Notes: generated by a model from the letters alone, not told the origin. Positions 7,441 to 16,029 are shown, counted from the first letter of the stretch. The stretch is DNA of 34,149 nt from Novosphingobium sp. AP12 (GCF_000281975.1 NZ_AKKE01000033.1:1-34149); one strand, 5' to 3'. Made by a program: numbers and translations.

Positions 7441-8640
7441 ATGCCGGGGCGCGGCCGTGAACTGGCGGTGGTCACGGCGGTGTCGAGCGCGCTGGTGCTG
7501 GCACAGGCGGTGGTCTTCGCGGCGTTCGGGCTCGCACTGTTCGCGATGGGGCGGGACCTCGGATGGTCGGCCACCGACACCGGCGCGGCCTATACCCTCG
7601 TAGTGCTGGGCGCCTGCGCGGGAGCGCCGATGCCCGTGGTGCTGATCCGCTGGATCGGGGCGAGCCGAACGGTCGTGGCCGGGCAGGTGGTGCTCGGCTG
7701 CGCCTTCCTGGTTCTGTGGGGCACGGCGAGCCTAGCGCAGCTCTACCTCGGCGCGCTGATGGCGGGGGTCGGCTTTTCGCTGAGCGCAAACACGCCGGGC
7801 GTCTACCTGGTGTCCGGCTGGGCGGGGCCGCGCGCGCCGCGACTGATCGGCATCTACATGATGGTCGCGATGCTGGGCAACGCGCTCGGACCGCCGGGAG
7901 CACAGGCGCTGATCGAGGCGGATGGCTGGCGCGGGTACAGCCTTGCGGTTGTGCTGCTCTGCGCGGTCAACGCGGTGTTCTGCGCCGTCTGCCTGCGCGA
8001 TCCGCCTGTGATCGAGACGCCCGGTGGCGAAGGCAACTGGCTGCGCGGGCTGAGCCGGGTGCTGCGCTCGCCGGTCTTCGTGCTGCTGGCGACCGGCATC
8101 GTTGCCAGCCAGATCTGCCTCGTCACCGTGGCCAGCGTCGCGCCCGCGCATCTGGTCGGGCAGGGGCTGACGAGCGAGCTCGCCGCGCGGTTGCTCGGGG
8201 TCGAGGGCATCGCGAGCGCGTTGGTGACCGGGCTGCTCGGGCATTTTTCCGACAAGGTCGGCCCTCGCCGGATGCTGCCGGTCACGCTGGCGGCCTGCGC
8301 GGCGGGCATGCTGATCCTCGGGTTCAGCCGCGATCCGCTGGCACTCCACGCTTTCGCGCTGCTGATGGGCGCAGGTGTCGGCGGCGCCACGCTGACGGTG
8401 ACGCTGCTGCTGGTGCGCTACTTCGGCCCGGCCGGAGGCGCCGCGAGTCTGGGGGCGGTCTGGAGCTTGGCGGGGCTCGCCGCGCTGGGCCCGTGGATTT
8501 CCGGGATGGTCGCCGACGCCACCGGCGGCTACGCGCCCGCCATCATCGGCTTCGGCATCGCCATGATCCCGATCGCGGCGGCGAGCCTGGCCCTGCCGCG
8601 CGAGCCTGAAGCCGCCGCGCCGGCGACGGCTTCAGGCTGA
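7441..8640 (+). CDS. MFS transporter
   Basis: A 399-residue inner-membrane carrier with about twelve hydrophobic segments. The loop between helices 8 and 9 reads GHFSDKVGPRRML, the usual MFS motif A of the second half. The N-half has GRDLGWSATDTGAAYTLVVLGA, similar to the other MFS protein of the window, but the two differ clearly in sequence and are not recent duplicates. ATG 7441 is 17 bases after the TauD-like stop; a TTG at 7420 overlapping that stop is an alternative. It is the last gene of the plus-strand series and would serve uptake or efflux of the same compound. Its 3' end forms a strong hairpin with the convergent dehydrogenase gene. Confidence 0.82.
   Translation: MPGRGRELAVVTAVSSALVLAQAVVFAAFGLALFAMGRDLGWSATDTGAAYTLVVLGACAGAPMPVVLIRWIGASRTVVAGQVVLGCAFLVLWGTASLAQLYLGALMAGVGFSLSANTPGVYLVSGWAGPRAPRLIGIYMMVAMLGNALGPPGAQALIEADGWRGYSLAVVLLCAVNAVFCAVCLRDPPVIETPGGEGNWLRGLSRVLRSPVFVLLATGIVASQICLVTVASVAPAHLVGQGLTSELAARLLGVEGIASALVTGLLGHFSDKVGPRRMLPVTLAACAAGMLILGFSRDPLALHAFALLMGAGVGGATLTVTLLLVRYFGPAGGAASLGAVWSLAGLAALGPWISGMVADATGGYAPAIIGFGIAMIPIAAASLALPREPEAAAPATASG
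8603..8638. terminator. bidirectional hairpin between convergent MFS and sugar dehydrogenase genes
   Basis: AGCCTGAAGCCG (8603-8614) and CGGCTTCAGGCT (8627-8638) form a perfect 12-bp stem with a 12-base loop. The stem lies in the last codons of the MFS gene and just past the stop of the minus-strand gene. No long T-run follows. Confidence 0.55.
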
Positions 8641-8642
8641 TT

Positions 8643-9563
8643 TCAGAACGCGAAGGGTTCCACCACGCGGCGGTCCGCGATGAGGAACGCGTCGGCCACG
8701 AGACGCAGCGGGCGCAGGTCCACGTCGATCGCGCGTTCGGCGACGAGGTGGGCGAAGCGCTCGTAGAGGCGTGCGTATTCGAGGTCGGGCTCGGTGCGCT
8801 CGTTCTCGCCGGGGCGCTGGATGACGCTGCCGCCCTGGGTGAGGCGCAGGGTGCCGTGGTCGGTGTCGACTTCGATCGACCAGGTCTGCGGGCCGGTCTG
8901 GAGGAAGTCGAATTCGGCGCGGACCTCGGCGCTGCCGCTGCGCATCTGCAGGCTGGCGGCGAGCGGGGAGGCGCGGCCTTCTGGCACGTCCATCGTGGCA
9001 CTTTCCACGAAGAGTTCGTGCGGCAGGATGCTGGTCGCGATCGAGAGCGCGTTGATGCCGGGATCGAAGACGCCGAAGCCGCCAGGACCCAGGATCCACT
9101 CCTGCCCCGGATGCCAGCGGCGGATGTCTTCCTTCCAGTCGATCCGCACCGCCTCGATGTGCTTGTCGGCGAGCCATGCGCGGGCCGGGCCGACGCCCGC
9201 CGCCTCTCGCGAGTGCCAGGTGGCGAACAGGGTGACGTTGGCGGCGCGCGCGGCCTCTATCAGCGCCTCGACGTGCGAGAGGGTCACGGCCGGTGGCTTT
9301 TCCAGCATGACGTGCAGGCCCGCCTCGATCGCGGCAAGCGCCTGCTGGTAGCGGCCATCGGGCGGGGTGCAGAGCGAGACCGCGTCGAGCGGGCAGGCGG
9401 CGGCCATCTCGGCGATGTTGTCATACCCGGTGACGCCATCGACGCGGCCGTGGCGGCTGGCGGTGGCGGTGAGGGCGAAGCGCTCGTTCCCGGCGATGGC
9501 GGGCAAGTGCTGGTCGCGCGCGATCTTGCCGATCCCGACGAGACCCAATCTGACAGGCTCCAC
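8643..9563 (-). CDS. D-galactose / L-arabinose 1-dehydrogenase (Gfo/Idh/MocA family)
   Basis: A 306-residue NAD(P)-dependent dehydrogenase that oxidises the sugar at C1 to the lactone. The N-terminus LGLVGIGKIARDQHLPAI is a Rossmann nucleotide loop and strongly recalls bacterial galactose 1-dehydrogenase and the Azospirillum L-arabinose 1-dehydrogenase. Other matching blocks are LEKPPAVTL (Lys89), FATWHSRE, WKEDIRRWHPGQEWI (His151) and GVFDPGINALS (Asp168, Asn171). The family accepts both sugars; the nearby dgoK and dgoA genes point to galactose as the physiological substrate. The GTG start at 9563 follows AAAGGGA. It is transcribed after the GntR regulator gene with a 100-base AT-rich gap that may hold its own promoter. 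The next step would be the SMP-30 lactonase at 19693. Confidence 0.85.
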   Translation of the reverse strand: MEPVRLGLVGIGKIARDQHLPAIAGNERFALTATASRHGRVDGVTGYDNIAEMAAACPLDAVSLCTPPDGRYQQALAAIEAGLHVMLEKPPAVTLSHVEALIEAARAANVTLFATWHSREAAGVGPARAWLADKHIEAVRIDWKEDIRRWHPGQEWILGPGGFGVFDPGINALSIATSILPHELFVESATMDVPEGRASPLAASLQMRSGSAEVRAEFDFLQTGPQTWSIEVDTDHGTLRLTQGGSVIQRPGENERTEPDLEYARLYERFAHLVAERAIDVDLRPLRLVADAFLIADRRVVEPFAF

Positions 9564-9663
9564 GTCTATTCCCTTTTTTGTAATATTTATCGTCGATTAT
9601 CGGTGGACGGCGCAACGATCAAGCGGTCAGACCAGTTTTCGCGTGCCCACACGCCGAAAAATT

Positions 9664-10401
9664 TCACTCGGCCGGGGGTTGGCGTTCCTCGATCAGGCCG
9701 AGCACGTCGCCGATGATCGTGCGCATCGCGATCCGCGCCGCGTCGGGATCGCGCGCGACGATCGCGTCGAGCACCTTGGCATGCTCGTTGACGTCGGCGG
9801 TGCGGCCCTTGATGCGGTTGGTGAAGCGGATCGAGGTGCGTAGCGCGGTGCTGACGACGTCGCGGAGCTGTATGTAGAATGGGTTCTTGGAAGCGCGCAG
9901 GATGGCGACGTGGAAGGCGATGTCGGCCTCCAGCGGATCGTCCAGCCCGCTTTCGGCGGCGCGCATGCGCACCAGGCCGGCGTCGATCCGGGCGATGTCC
10001 TCGTCCCCGGCGACCCGCGCGGCGAGCGCCGCGCCCTCCGGTTCGACCGAGACGCGCAGTTCGTTGAACTGGCGCAGCAGGTCGACCGAGAGTTGGCGCT
10101 CGAGCATCCAGCGCAGCACGTCGGTATCGAACAGGTTCCACGACGAGGTCGGCTGCACCGTCGTCCCCTGGCGCGGGCGAGCGCTGAGCAGGCCCTTGGC
10201 GGTCAGCATCTTGACTGCCTCGCGCGTGACGGAGCGGCTGACGCCGTGCTGCTTGGCCAGTTCCGCCTCGGTGGGGAAGATTTTGTTCTCGAAGTGCCCG
10301 GTGACGATGGCGCGCCCGATGCTGTCGAGCAGGCCATAGGTCAGGTTGCGGCCGAGCTGTGCCGCTGGCTCATCGACGATGAGATGGGAGGAGCCTGTCA
10401 C
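9664..10401 (-). CDS. GntR/FadR-family regulator, DgoR-like
   Basis: A 245-residue repressor-type protein. Residues 42-85 form the winged helix (FPTEAELAKQHGVSRSVTRE, then KGLLSARPRQGTTV), and the C-terminal FCD domain follows with ADIAFHVAIL and other metal-site histidines. The pattern LGRNLTYGLLDSIGRAIVTG before the HTH and SSWNLFDTDVLRWML after it is typical of regulators of galactonate and other hexonate genes. The GTG at 10401 was chosen because AAGGA lies about eight bases upstream; a GTG at 10461 would add 20 residues unlike the family. It probably senses galactonate or 2-keto-3-deoxygalactonate and controls region 2; this is inferred from family and context. A candidate binding box lies at 10512-10522. 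Confidence 0.82.
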   Translation of the reverse strand: MTGSSHLIVDEPAAQLGRNLTYGLLDSIGRAIVTGHFENKIFPTEAELAKQHGVSRSVTREAVKMLTAKGLLSARPRQGTTVQPTSSWNLFDTDVLRWMLERQLSVDLLRQFNELRVSVEPEGAALAARVAGDEDIARIDAGLVRMRAAESGLDDPLEADIAFHVAILRASKNPFYIQLRDVVSTALRTSIRFTNRIKGRTADVNEHAKVLDAIVARDPDAARIAMRTIIGDVLGLIEERQPPAE

Positions 10402-10511
10402 TGAGCTGTCCTTGTACCTGCCGTCGCCCGCTCGGGCCGTTCGATCCTGTCGCCTGCTCACCGTAGTGAACCTGCGCGGCGAGGCAAGGTCCTTTAATAT
10501 GATAAGTCAAC

Positions 10512-10522
10512 TTGTACGATAA
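10512..10522 (+). promoter_or_regulatory. candidate operator box for the GntR regulator
   Basis: TTGTACGATAA fits TTGTNNNATAA, one base away from the FadR-type GntR consensus TNGTNNNACNA. The same TTGTNNNATAA form occurs in reverse at 22493-22503, upstream of the TonB receptor and dehydratase genes. It lies about 110 bases upstream of the regulator start in an AT-rich patch. Binding is unproven. Confidence 0.35.
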
Positions 10523-10544
10523 TGGCGGTCGCCATCAGCGCGAA

Positions 10545-10574
10545 GCCATCGTCCCCGCGCACGGGAACGATGGC
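10545..10574 (-). terminator. hairpin after the GH43-like gene
   Basis: GCCATCGTCCCCG (10545-10557) pairs with CGGGAACGATGGC (10562-10574), 12 of 13 positions, loop CGCA. It starts ten bases after the stop of the minus-strand GH43-like gene. There is no T-run; the core resembles the GTCCCCGCG repeat at 19551. Confidence 0.5.
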
Positions 10575-10583
10575 CGCAAAAGG

Positions 10584-11660
10584 TCACTTGGAGTTCGGGT
10601 AAGCCTTCACGAGGGCGTCGTACTGGACCTTGCTGATCTCGATCATCGAGCCGTGGCGCAGGCCGTTGGGCATTTCGTAGCGGTTCCATTCGGGAACGCC
10701 CGAGTTGCCCGAGACCTGGAACCACGGGCCGGTGAGGCGCGGCGCCTTGGACAGGCCGTAGCTGGTGCCGGCGTACTGCTCGTAATACATCAGCCAGTCC
10801 TCGCCGCCCGGCGCGCGGATTACCGTGGGGGCTTCGCGGAAGTTGGGGCTGATCGAAGGGCCGGGCAGCGGGTAGGGGCCGAGCAGGTCCTTGGCGCAGG
10901 AAACGCGCACGGTCTTGCCGGTGGTCCAGTTGTAGCTGGGGTAGCGCTCGTCCTTGATGACCGCGCAGTAGCCGCTGCCGTCCGCCTCGGGCTGGATGAA
11001 GGTGTCGATCGTCGCCATGTCCCAGTCGAACAGGCGCTTGGGCGCCTTGTCGAAGGTCTTGAGGTCGCTCGACAGGGCATAGAGCGTGCGCTGGCTAGCC
11101 CAGTAGCGCTCCGGGTCCTCGGGCACGCCGGGGACGGTGGCGGTGTGCCAGGTCAGCAGGAACTTGCCTGAGGGCTTGTCGAAGAACAGCTTCGGCGCGC
11201 CGATCCGTTGCATGGCGTGCGGCAGGCCGGGGACGTGCAGGACGTCGGGCTTGTAGGTGCCGTAGGGCTTCCAGCTGACGAGGTCGTCCGACACCCAGAA
11301 GCGGATGTAGGGGTCCTCGTCGCTCTTGTTGCCGACGAGGTAGTAGCGCCCGTCCGCCCCGCGCGCGATCGAGGGGTGGCCGTGGTAATCCTCGGACACC
11401 GGCTTGCCGCCGTTGATCTGCGTCCAGTGCAGCCCGTCGCGGCTGACCGTGTAGTAGAGGACGCCGTAGCGCTCCTTGGTCATGTGCGCGAAGAGGTACG
11501 CCTTGTCCGGATCGACGTAAGGCGTTTCCGGTGCGCCGGGGACGACCTCCGTCCGTGCGGGTTTCGCCTGAACCGACTGCGCCGCGGCCGCCTGCGTCGT
11601 CATGACCGTGATCGCCGCCATGGCCATGCCTGCGGCGATGCGCGAATTGCCCCGTGCCAA
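10584..11660 (-). CDS. secreted five-bladed propeller glycosidase, GH43-like
   Basis: A 358-residue exported protein with a signal peptide (about residues 1-27, ending AAAAQ). The mature part shows repeating propeller blades: YYTVSRDGLHWTQINGGKP, GHPSIARGADGRYYLVGN, FWVSDDLVSWKPYGTY, LTWHTA, DWLMYYEQYAG. This pattern belongs to GH43-type and related exo-glycosidases acting on arabinosides, xylosides or galactosides. I could not place the three acidic catalytic residues of classical GH43 with confidence, so a neighbouring propeller family is possible. The TTG start at 11660 is supported by GGGAG seven bases upstream; an internal ATG at 11627 would still leave a short export signal. It is divergent from the sugar symporter operon. 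Role inferred: release of sugar from glycan in the periplasm. Confidence 0.65.
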   Translation of the reverse strand: MARGNSRIAAGMAMAAITVMTTQAAAAQSVQAKPARTEVVPGAPETPYVDPDKAYLFAHMTKERYGVLYYTVSRDGLHWTQINGGKPVSEDYHGHPSIARGADGRYYLVGNKSDEDPYIRFWVSDDLVSWKPYGTYKPDVLHVPGLPHAMQRIGAPKLFFDKPSGKFLLTWHTATVPGVPEDPERYWASQRTLYALSSDLKTFDKAPKRLFDWDMATIDTFIQPEADGSGYCAVIKDERYPSYNWTTGKTVRVSCAKDLLGPYPLPGPSISPNFREAPTVIRAPGGEDWLMYYEQYAGTSYGLSKAPRLTGPWFQVSGNSGVPEWNRYEMPNGLRHGSMIEISKVQYDALVKAYPNSK

Positions 11661-11875
11661 ATTCCATCTCCCAATGTTTGTTCGTTCGTGCCCTCAAAAA
11701 ACAGGCCATGACGCGCATTGTCAAGATTCATCTTATAAATACGGTTTTAGACGTTATGGAGGGCTCGGACAGCCCGCCCGGTTGATTCGAGACGCTTGCG
11801 CTTGACGGCGGGTGCCTTGGGTCGGCAGTCGAGGCGGTCTTAGGGTTACGGCACAGGATAGTGCGGGGAGACGAG

Positions 11876-13462
11876 ATGGGACTGGCAACGATCGACATCG
11901 CGGTGGTGGTGATCTACGCGATCGGCATATTCGGGCTCGCCCAGTGGGTGAGCCGCGACAAGCCGGGCGCCGGGCCGAAGGGTTCGGCCGATTACTTCCT
12001 CGCCTCGAAGAACCTGCCGTGGTGGGCCATCGGCGCCTCGCTGATCGCCGCGAACATCTCGGCCGAGCAGATCGTCGGCATGTCGGGCTCAGGCTACGCG
12101 ATCGGCCTTGCCATCGCCTCCTACGAGTGGATGGCGGCCGCGACGCTGCTGATCGTCGGCAAGTTCTTCCTGCCGATCTTCCTGCGCAACGAGATCTACA
12201 CGATGCCGCAGTTCCTCGAGCGGCGCTACGGCCCCGGTATCCGCACGCTGATGGCGGTGTTCTGGCTGGTGCTCTACGTCTTCGTGAACCTCACCAGCAT
12301 CATCTGGCTCGGCTCGATCGCGGTGACGCAGGTGGCGGGCGTGAACCAGGACGTGGCGCTGGTGGTGCTCGGCGTCTTCGCGCTGCTCTACCAGCTGCGC
12401 GGCGGGCTCAAGGCGGTGGCGCTGACCGACATCGTGCAGGTCACGCTGCTGGTCATGGGCGGGCTCATCATCGCCTTCCTGACGCTCGGCAAGATCGGCG
12501 GGGAGGGCGGTGTCGTCGCCGGATTCTCGCGCCTCGTCGAGGTTGCGCCCGACCACTTCCACATGATCCTCGAGAAGGGTGATCCGCACTACATGGACCT
12601 GCCGGGCCTGTCGGTGCTGATCGGCGGCATGTGGATCGCGAACCTCAGCTACTGGGGCTTCAACCAGTACATCATCCAGCGCGCGCTGGCCGCCAAGTCG
12701 CTCGACGAGGCACAGCGCGGGATGCTGTTCGCGGCCGTCATCAAGCTCATGATGCCGATCATCATCGTGCTGCCGGGCATCGCCGCCGTCATCCTTGCGC
12801 CCGACCTCGCCAAGCCGGACGAGGCCTATCCGACGATGATGCGCCTGCTGCCGCCGGGCCTGCTGGGCTTGGTCTTCGCGGCGCTGGTGGCGGCGATCAT
12901 CGCCTCCACCGCGTCGAAGATCAATTCGATCGCGACTATCTTCACGCTCGATGTCTGGGCCAAGTTCAAGGGCGTGAAGGTGGGCGAGGACGCTGTTGCG
13001 GAGGACCGCAAGCTGGTCGGCGTCGGCCGCATCGTCGCCATCGTCGCCATCGTCATCGCCATCCTGACCGCGCGCCCGCTGGTCGGGTCGAGCGAGCAGG
13101 CGTTCCAGTTCATCCAGGAGTTCACCGGCTTCTTCACGCCGGGCATCACCGTGATCTTCCTCCTCGGCCTGTTCTGGCGCCGCGCCAACGAGCCGGGCGC
13201 GATCAGCGCGGCGGTGGCCTCGGTGCTGCTGTCGTGGGGCTTCAAGGTCTGGGCGCCCGGCGTGCCGTTCATGGATCGCATGGGGATCGTCTTCCTCGCG
13301 GCGCTGGTGCTGGCGGTGGTCGTCTCGCTGCTGACGCCCGGACGGCCGGACAAGGACACCATCTCGACCGGCGACGTGCGTTACGCCACCTCGACCGGCT
13401 TCAATGCAGGAGCGATTGCCGTGGTTCTGGTCCTATGCGTTCTCTACGCGGTGTTCTGGTGA
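11876..13462 (+). CDS. sodium/solute symporter (SSS family), SGLT-like sugar carrier
   Basis: A 528-residue inner-membrane symporter with about fourteen hydrophobic segments. Signatures include SADYFLASKNLPWWAIGASLIAAN at the first membrane segments, SGSGYAIGLAIASYEWMAA, YQLRGGLKAVALTDIVQ and the late segment VAAIIASTASKINSIATIF, which matches the sodium-site helix of SGLT-type carriers. The closest recognised model is the Vibrio Na+/galactose transporter. ATG 11876 follows GGGGAG at five bases. It is the first gene of a four-gene operon in which each stop overlaps the next start by four bases. The 215-base region before it, divergent from the GH43-like gene, holds an AT-rich patch at about 11718-11760, but no clear -35/-10 pair was found. 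Galactose is the likely substrate from the downstream dgoK and dgoA genes. Confidence 0.85.
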   Translation: MGLATIDIAVVVIYAIGIFGLAQWVSRDKPGAGPKGSADYFLASKNLPWWAIGASLIAANISAEQIVGMSGSGYAIGLAIASYEWMAAATLLIVGKFFLPIFLRNEIYTMPQFLERRYGPGIRTLMAVFWLVLYVFVNLTSIIWLGSIAVTQVAGVNQDVALVVLGVFALLYQLRGGLKAVALTDIVQVTLLVMGGLIIAFLTLGKIGGEGGVVAGFSRLVEVAPDHFHMILEKGDPHYMDLPGLSVLIGGMWIANLSYWGFNQYIIQRALAAKSLDEAQRGMLFAAVIKLMMPIIIVLPGIAAVILAPDLAKPDEAYPTMMRLLPPGLLGLVFAALVAAIIASTASKINSIATIFTLDVWAKFKGVKVGEDAVAEDRKLVGVGRIVAIVAIVIAILTARPLVGSSEQAFQFIQEFTGFFTPGITVIFLLGLFWRRANEPGAISAAVASVLLSWGFKVWAPGVPFMDRMGIVFLAALVLAVVVSLLTPGRPDKDTISTGDVRYATSTGFNAGAIAVVLVLCVLYAVFW

Positions 13463-14328
13463 GCGCGCCCTTCATCGCCGTCGACTGGGGCACCACCAAC
13501 CGCCGCGCCTACCGGATCGAGAATGGCGAGGTCGTCCAGACCGAGCGTGACGACATGGGCATTCTGTCGGTTCCGGCGGGCGGCTTCCCTGCAGAGGTCG
13601 CCGCCTTGCGCGCGCGGCTGGGCGGGCTGCCGGTGGTCCTGGCCGGCATGGTCGGCTCCAATCGGGGCTGGCACGATGCGGGCTATGTCGCCTGCTCCGC
13701 CACCATCGAGGCGGTCGCCGCCGCCATGGCGCATCCGGAGGACGGCGTCGCCATCGTCCCGGGCGTCTGCGTCGACACGCCGACCCGCGCGGACGTCATG
13801 CGCGGCGAGGAAGTGCAACTGCTCGGCGCCGTCGCCGCCGGGCTCGCGCCGGCCGACGCGCTGCTGTGCCAGCCGGGCACGCACAACAAGTGGGCGGTGA
13901 TGAAGGGCGGCGCCATCGCCGACTTCACCACCGCGATGACCGGCGAAATGTTCGCGCTGCTCAAGGCCCATGCCCTGATCGGCAGCGAGATGGCCGGCGA
14001 GGTGGACGCCGACGCCTCGTTCCGCGAGGGGGTGGAGGCCTCCGCCGATGCCGACCTGCTCTCCGCCTTGTTCGGAGTGCGCGCCGCCTCGGTGCTCGGC
14101 AAGCGTGCACCGGGCGAGGCGGCTGCCTACGTCAGCGGCCTGCTCATAGGCAGCGACTGCCGCGCCCGCATCATTACGCCCGCCCAGGTCGTGCATCTTC
14201 TCGCCGACGGACTTCTCGCGCGGCTCTACACCGCCGCCATCACCACCGCCGGAGGGCAGGCCGTCGTCGTCGACAGCCACGCCTCGTTCGTTGCCGGCAT
14301 CACCCGCATCAGGAACCTCATGCCATGA
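13459..14328 (+). CDS. dgoK: 2-dehydro-3-deoxygalactonokinase
   Basis: A 289-residue kinase that phosphorylates 2-keto-3-deoxy-D-galactonate at O6 with ATP. It begins SAPFIAVDWGTTNRRAY, the phosphate-loop strand typical of DgoK and its actin-like fold. It continues with LAGMVGSNRGW, VPGVCVDTPTRADVMRGEE and LLCQPGTHNKWAVM, all characteristic blocks of this family. Length matches the usual 290-300. The GTG start at 13459 shares four bases (GTGA) with the symporter stop, implying translational coupling. Together with the next gene it completes the lower part of the De Ley-Doudoroff route in the cytoplasm. Confidence 0.92.
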   Translation: MSAPFIAVDWGTTNRRAYRIENGEVVQTERDDMGILSVPAGGFPAEVAALRARLGGLPVVLAGMVGSNRGWHDAGYVACSATIEAVAAAMAHPEDGVAIVPGVCVDTPTRADVMRGEEVQLLGAVAAGLAPADALLCQPGTHNKWAVMKGGAIADFTTAMTGEMFALLKAHALIGSEMAGEVDADASFREGVEASADADLLSALFGVRAASVLGKRAPGEAAAYVSGLLIGSDCRARIITPAQVVHLLADGLLARLYTAAITTAGGQAVVVDSHASFVAGITRIRNLMP

Positions 14329-14960
14329 TCGATTTCACCACAGCTCTTGCCGGCCTGCCGCTGGTCGCCATCCTGCGCGGCATCCGCCCTGACGAGGTCG
14401 AGGCCGCCGGCGACGCGCTCGTCGAGGCGGGCTTCACGTTGATCGAGGTGCCGCTGAATTCGCCCGACCCGCTGGTCAGCATCGAGCGCCTCGCCAAGCG
14501 CGTGGGCGACCGGGCGATCGTCGGCGCGGGCACCGTGCTGACGGTGGCGCAGGTCGCGCAGGTGCAGGACGCGGGCGGCGCGATGATCGTCTCGCCCAAC
14601 ACCGACGTGGCCGTGATCGCCGAGAGCGCGAGGCGCGGCATGGTCTCGCTGCCGGGTTACTTCACGCCGAGCGAGGCTTTCGCCGCGCTCGCGGCAGGCG
14701 CCAGCGGCCTCAAGCTGTTCCCAGCCGAGGCGGCTACCCCTTCCGTGGTCAAGGCGCAGCGCGCGGTGCTGCCCAAGGACGTGCCGCTGTTCGCGGTCGG
14801 GGGTATTTCGCCCGACAACATGGGACCCTGGCGTGCCGCGGGCGCGAACGGCTTCGGCCTCGGCTCGGCGCTCTACAAGGCCAGCGCCACCACGCAGGAG
14901 ATCGCCGCCAACGCCCGCGCCTTCGCGGCGGCCTGGGCCGAGATGGAGGGCCGCGCATGA
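14325..14960 (+). CDS. dgoA: 2-dehydro-3-deoxy-6-phosphogalactonate aldolase
   Basis: A 211-residue class I aldolase splitting KDPGal into pyruvate and glyceraldehyde 3-phosphate. The active site is visible: ILRGIRPDE near 16-24, IEVPLNSP with Glu41, GAGTVLT at 67-73, SPNTD at 90-94, and GLKLFPAE with the Schiff-base Lys130. The combination IEVPLNSP and GLKLFPAE fits the KDPGal (DgoA) branch rather than the KDPG (Eda) branch, in line with the adjacent dgoK gene. ATG 14325 overlaps the dgoK stop by ATGA. Its own stop overlaps the next start the same way. Confidence 0.92.
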   Translation: MIDFTTALAGLPLVAILRGIRPDEVEAAGDALVEAGFTLIEVPLNSPDPLVSIERLAKRVGDRAIVGAGTVLTVAQVAQVQDAGGAMIVSPNTDVAVIAESARRGMVSLPGYFTPSEAFAALAAGASGLKLFPAEAATPSVVKAQRAVLPKDVPLFAVGGISPDNMGPWRAAGANGFGLGSALYKASATTQEIAANARAFAAAWAEMEGRA

Positions 14961-15982
14961 TCCGCGCCCTCGCTCCCCTCGCGCTCGCGGCGCTGGCCCT
15001 CGGCGGCTGCGCGACGACCGGCAACTCGCCCACCACGGCCAGCGCCACGCTGACAAATCCGCTGCTGGCGAGCGGCCCCGATCCGTGGATCGTCCACGAG
15101 GGTTCGACTTTCTACTTCATGGGCACCAAGGGCGACCGCCTCGCCATCCGCCAGACCGACGACCTGTCGAAGCTGGCCGATGCGCCCGAGCACGTCATCT
15201 GGACCCCGCCCGCCAGCGGCCCGAATGCGATCTCGATCTGGGCGCCCGAACTGCACCGCCTCGACGGCAAGTGGTATGTGTACTACACCGCCGCCGCCGC
15301 CGGGCACGACGACGACGCGCACCGGGGCATCTTCGTGCTGGAGAACGCCAGCGCCGATCCGCTCGGGGGCGAGTGGATCGACCGGGGCCGCATCGTCACC
15401 GGCATGACCGGCATCGACGGCACCGTGTTCGAGACCGGCGGCAAGCGCTACTTCATCTATTCCGCCTACGACGGCCCCGACAGCGTGCTCGCCATCGCGC
15501 CGATGACGAACCCGTGGACCCTGGGCCCCGGCGAGACCGTGATCGCGCGCCCCGACCAGCCGTTCGAACGGCAGGGTGGCCGCCAGATCCTCGAAGGACC
15601 GGAGTTCCTGCCGGGGCCGAAGGGCGACCTGTTCCTGGCCTACTCCGCCAGCGCATGCTGGTCGGACGACTATGCTCTGGGCCTGCTCCACGCGAAGCCG
15701 GGCAGCGATCCGGTGAAAGCCGAAAGCTGGACCAAGTCGCCGAAACCCGTGCTCGCCAAGGCGCCGGAGAACAACGTCTACGCAACGGGCCACAACGGCT
15801 TCTTCACGACGGATGGCGGCCGCCAGACCTGGATCGTGTACCATGCCAACACCGGCGCCGACCAGCAGTGCACGGCGGCCCGCTCGCCGCGCGTGCAGCG
15901 GATAGAGTGGAGCAAGGATGGCATGCCGGTGTTCCCGGTGCCCGCGCGCGCGGGGGAGCCTGTCCCCGCGCCGCAGCCTTGA
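14957..15982 (+). CDS. lipoprotein glycoside hydrolase, GH43 family
   Basis: A 341-residue lipid-anchored enzyme: the signal peptide ends with the lipobox LGGC, acylated Cys18. The GH43 five-bladed propeller shows the three acidic residues of the family: Asp42 in SGPDPWIV (base), Asp154 in GIDGTVFE (pKa modulator) and Glu213 in LEGPEF (acid). Blades carry IWAPELHRLDGKWYVYYTA and FLAYSASACWSDDY. GH43 includes alpha-L-arabinofuranosidases, beta-xylosidases and exo-beta-1,3-galactanases; which activity applies here cannot be read directly. ATG 14957 overlaps the dgoA stop by four bases, tying an outside enzyme to cytosolic galactose breakdown. A galactan or arabinogalactan target is an inference. 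Confidence 0.85.
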   Translation: MIRALAPLALAALALGGCATTGNSPTTASATLTNPLLASGPDPWIVHEGSTFYFMGTKGDRLAIRQTDDLSKLADAPEHVIWTPPASGPNAISIWAPELHRLDGKWYVYYTAAAAGHDDDAHRGIFVLENASADPLGGEWIDRGRIVTGMTGIDGTVFETGGKRYFIYSAYDGPDSVLAIAPMTNPWTLGPGETVIARPDQPFERQGGRQILEGPEFLPGPKGDLFLAYSASACWSDDYALGLLHAKPGSDPVKAESWTKSPKPVLAKAPENNVYATGHNGFFTTDGGRQTWIVYHANTGADQQCTAARSPRVQRIEWSKDGMPVFPVPARAGEPVPAPQP

Positions 15983-15992
15983 ATTGAACTGA

Positions 15993-16020
15993 CCTCCCCT
16001 CCTCCAGCGAGGCGGGGAGG
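15993..16020. terminator. bidirectional hairpin between convergent GH43 and SGNH genes
   Basis: CCTCCCC (15993-15999) pairs with GGGGAGG (16014-16020), and inside it CCTC pairs with GAGG around the loop CAGC, with one T/C mismatch between the two stems. It fills the 47-base gap between two converging stops and likely ends both operons. Confidence 0.65.
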
Positions 16021-16029
16021 CAAGCTGCG

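Noticed and set aside
11718..11735. TTGTCA followed by TATAAA as a promoter for the symporter operon
   Set aside because: The two boxes are only ten bases apart, too close for a sigma-70 promoter.
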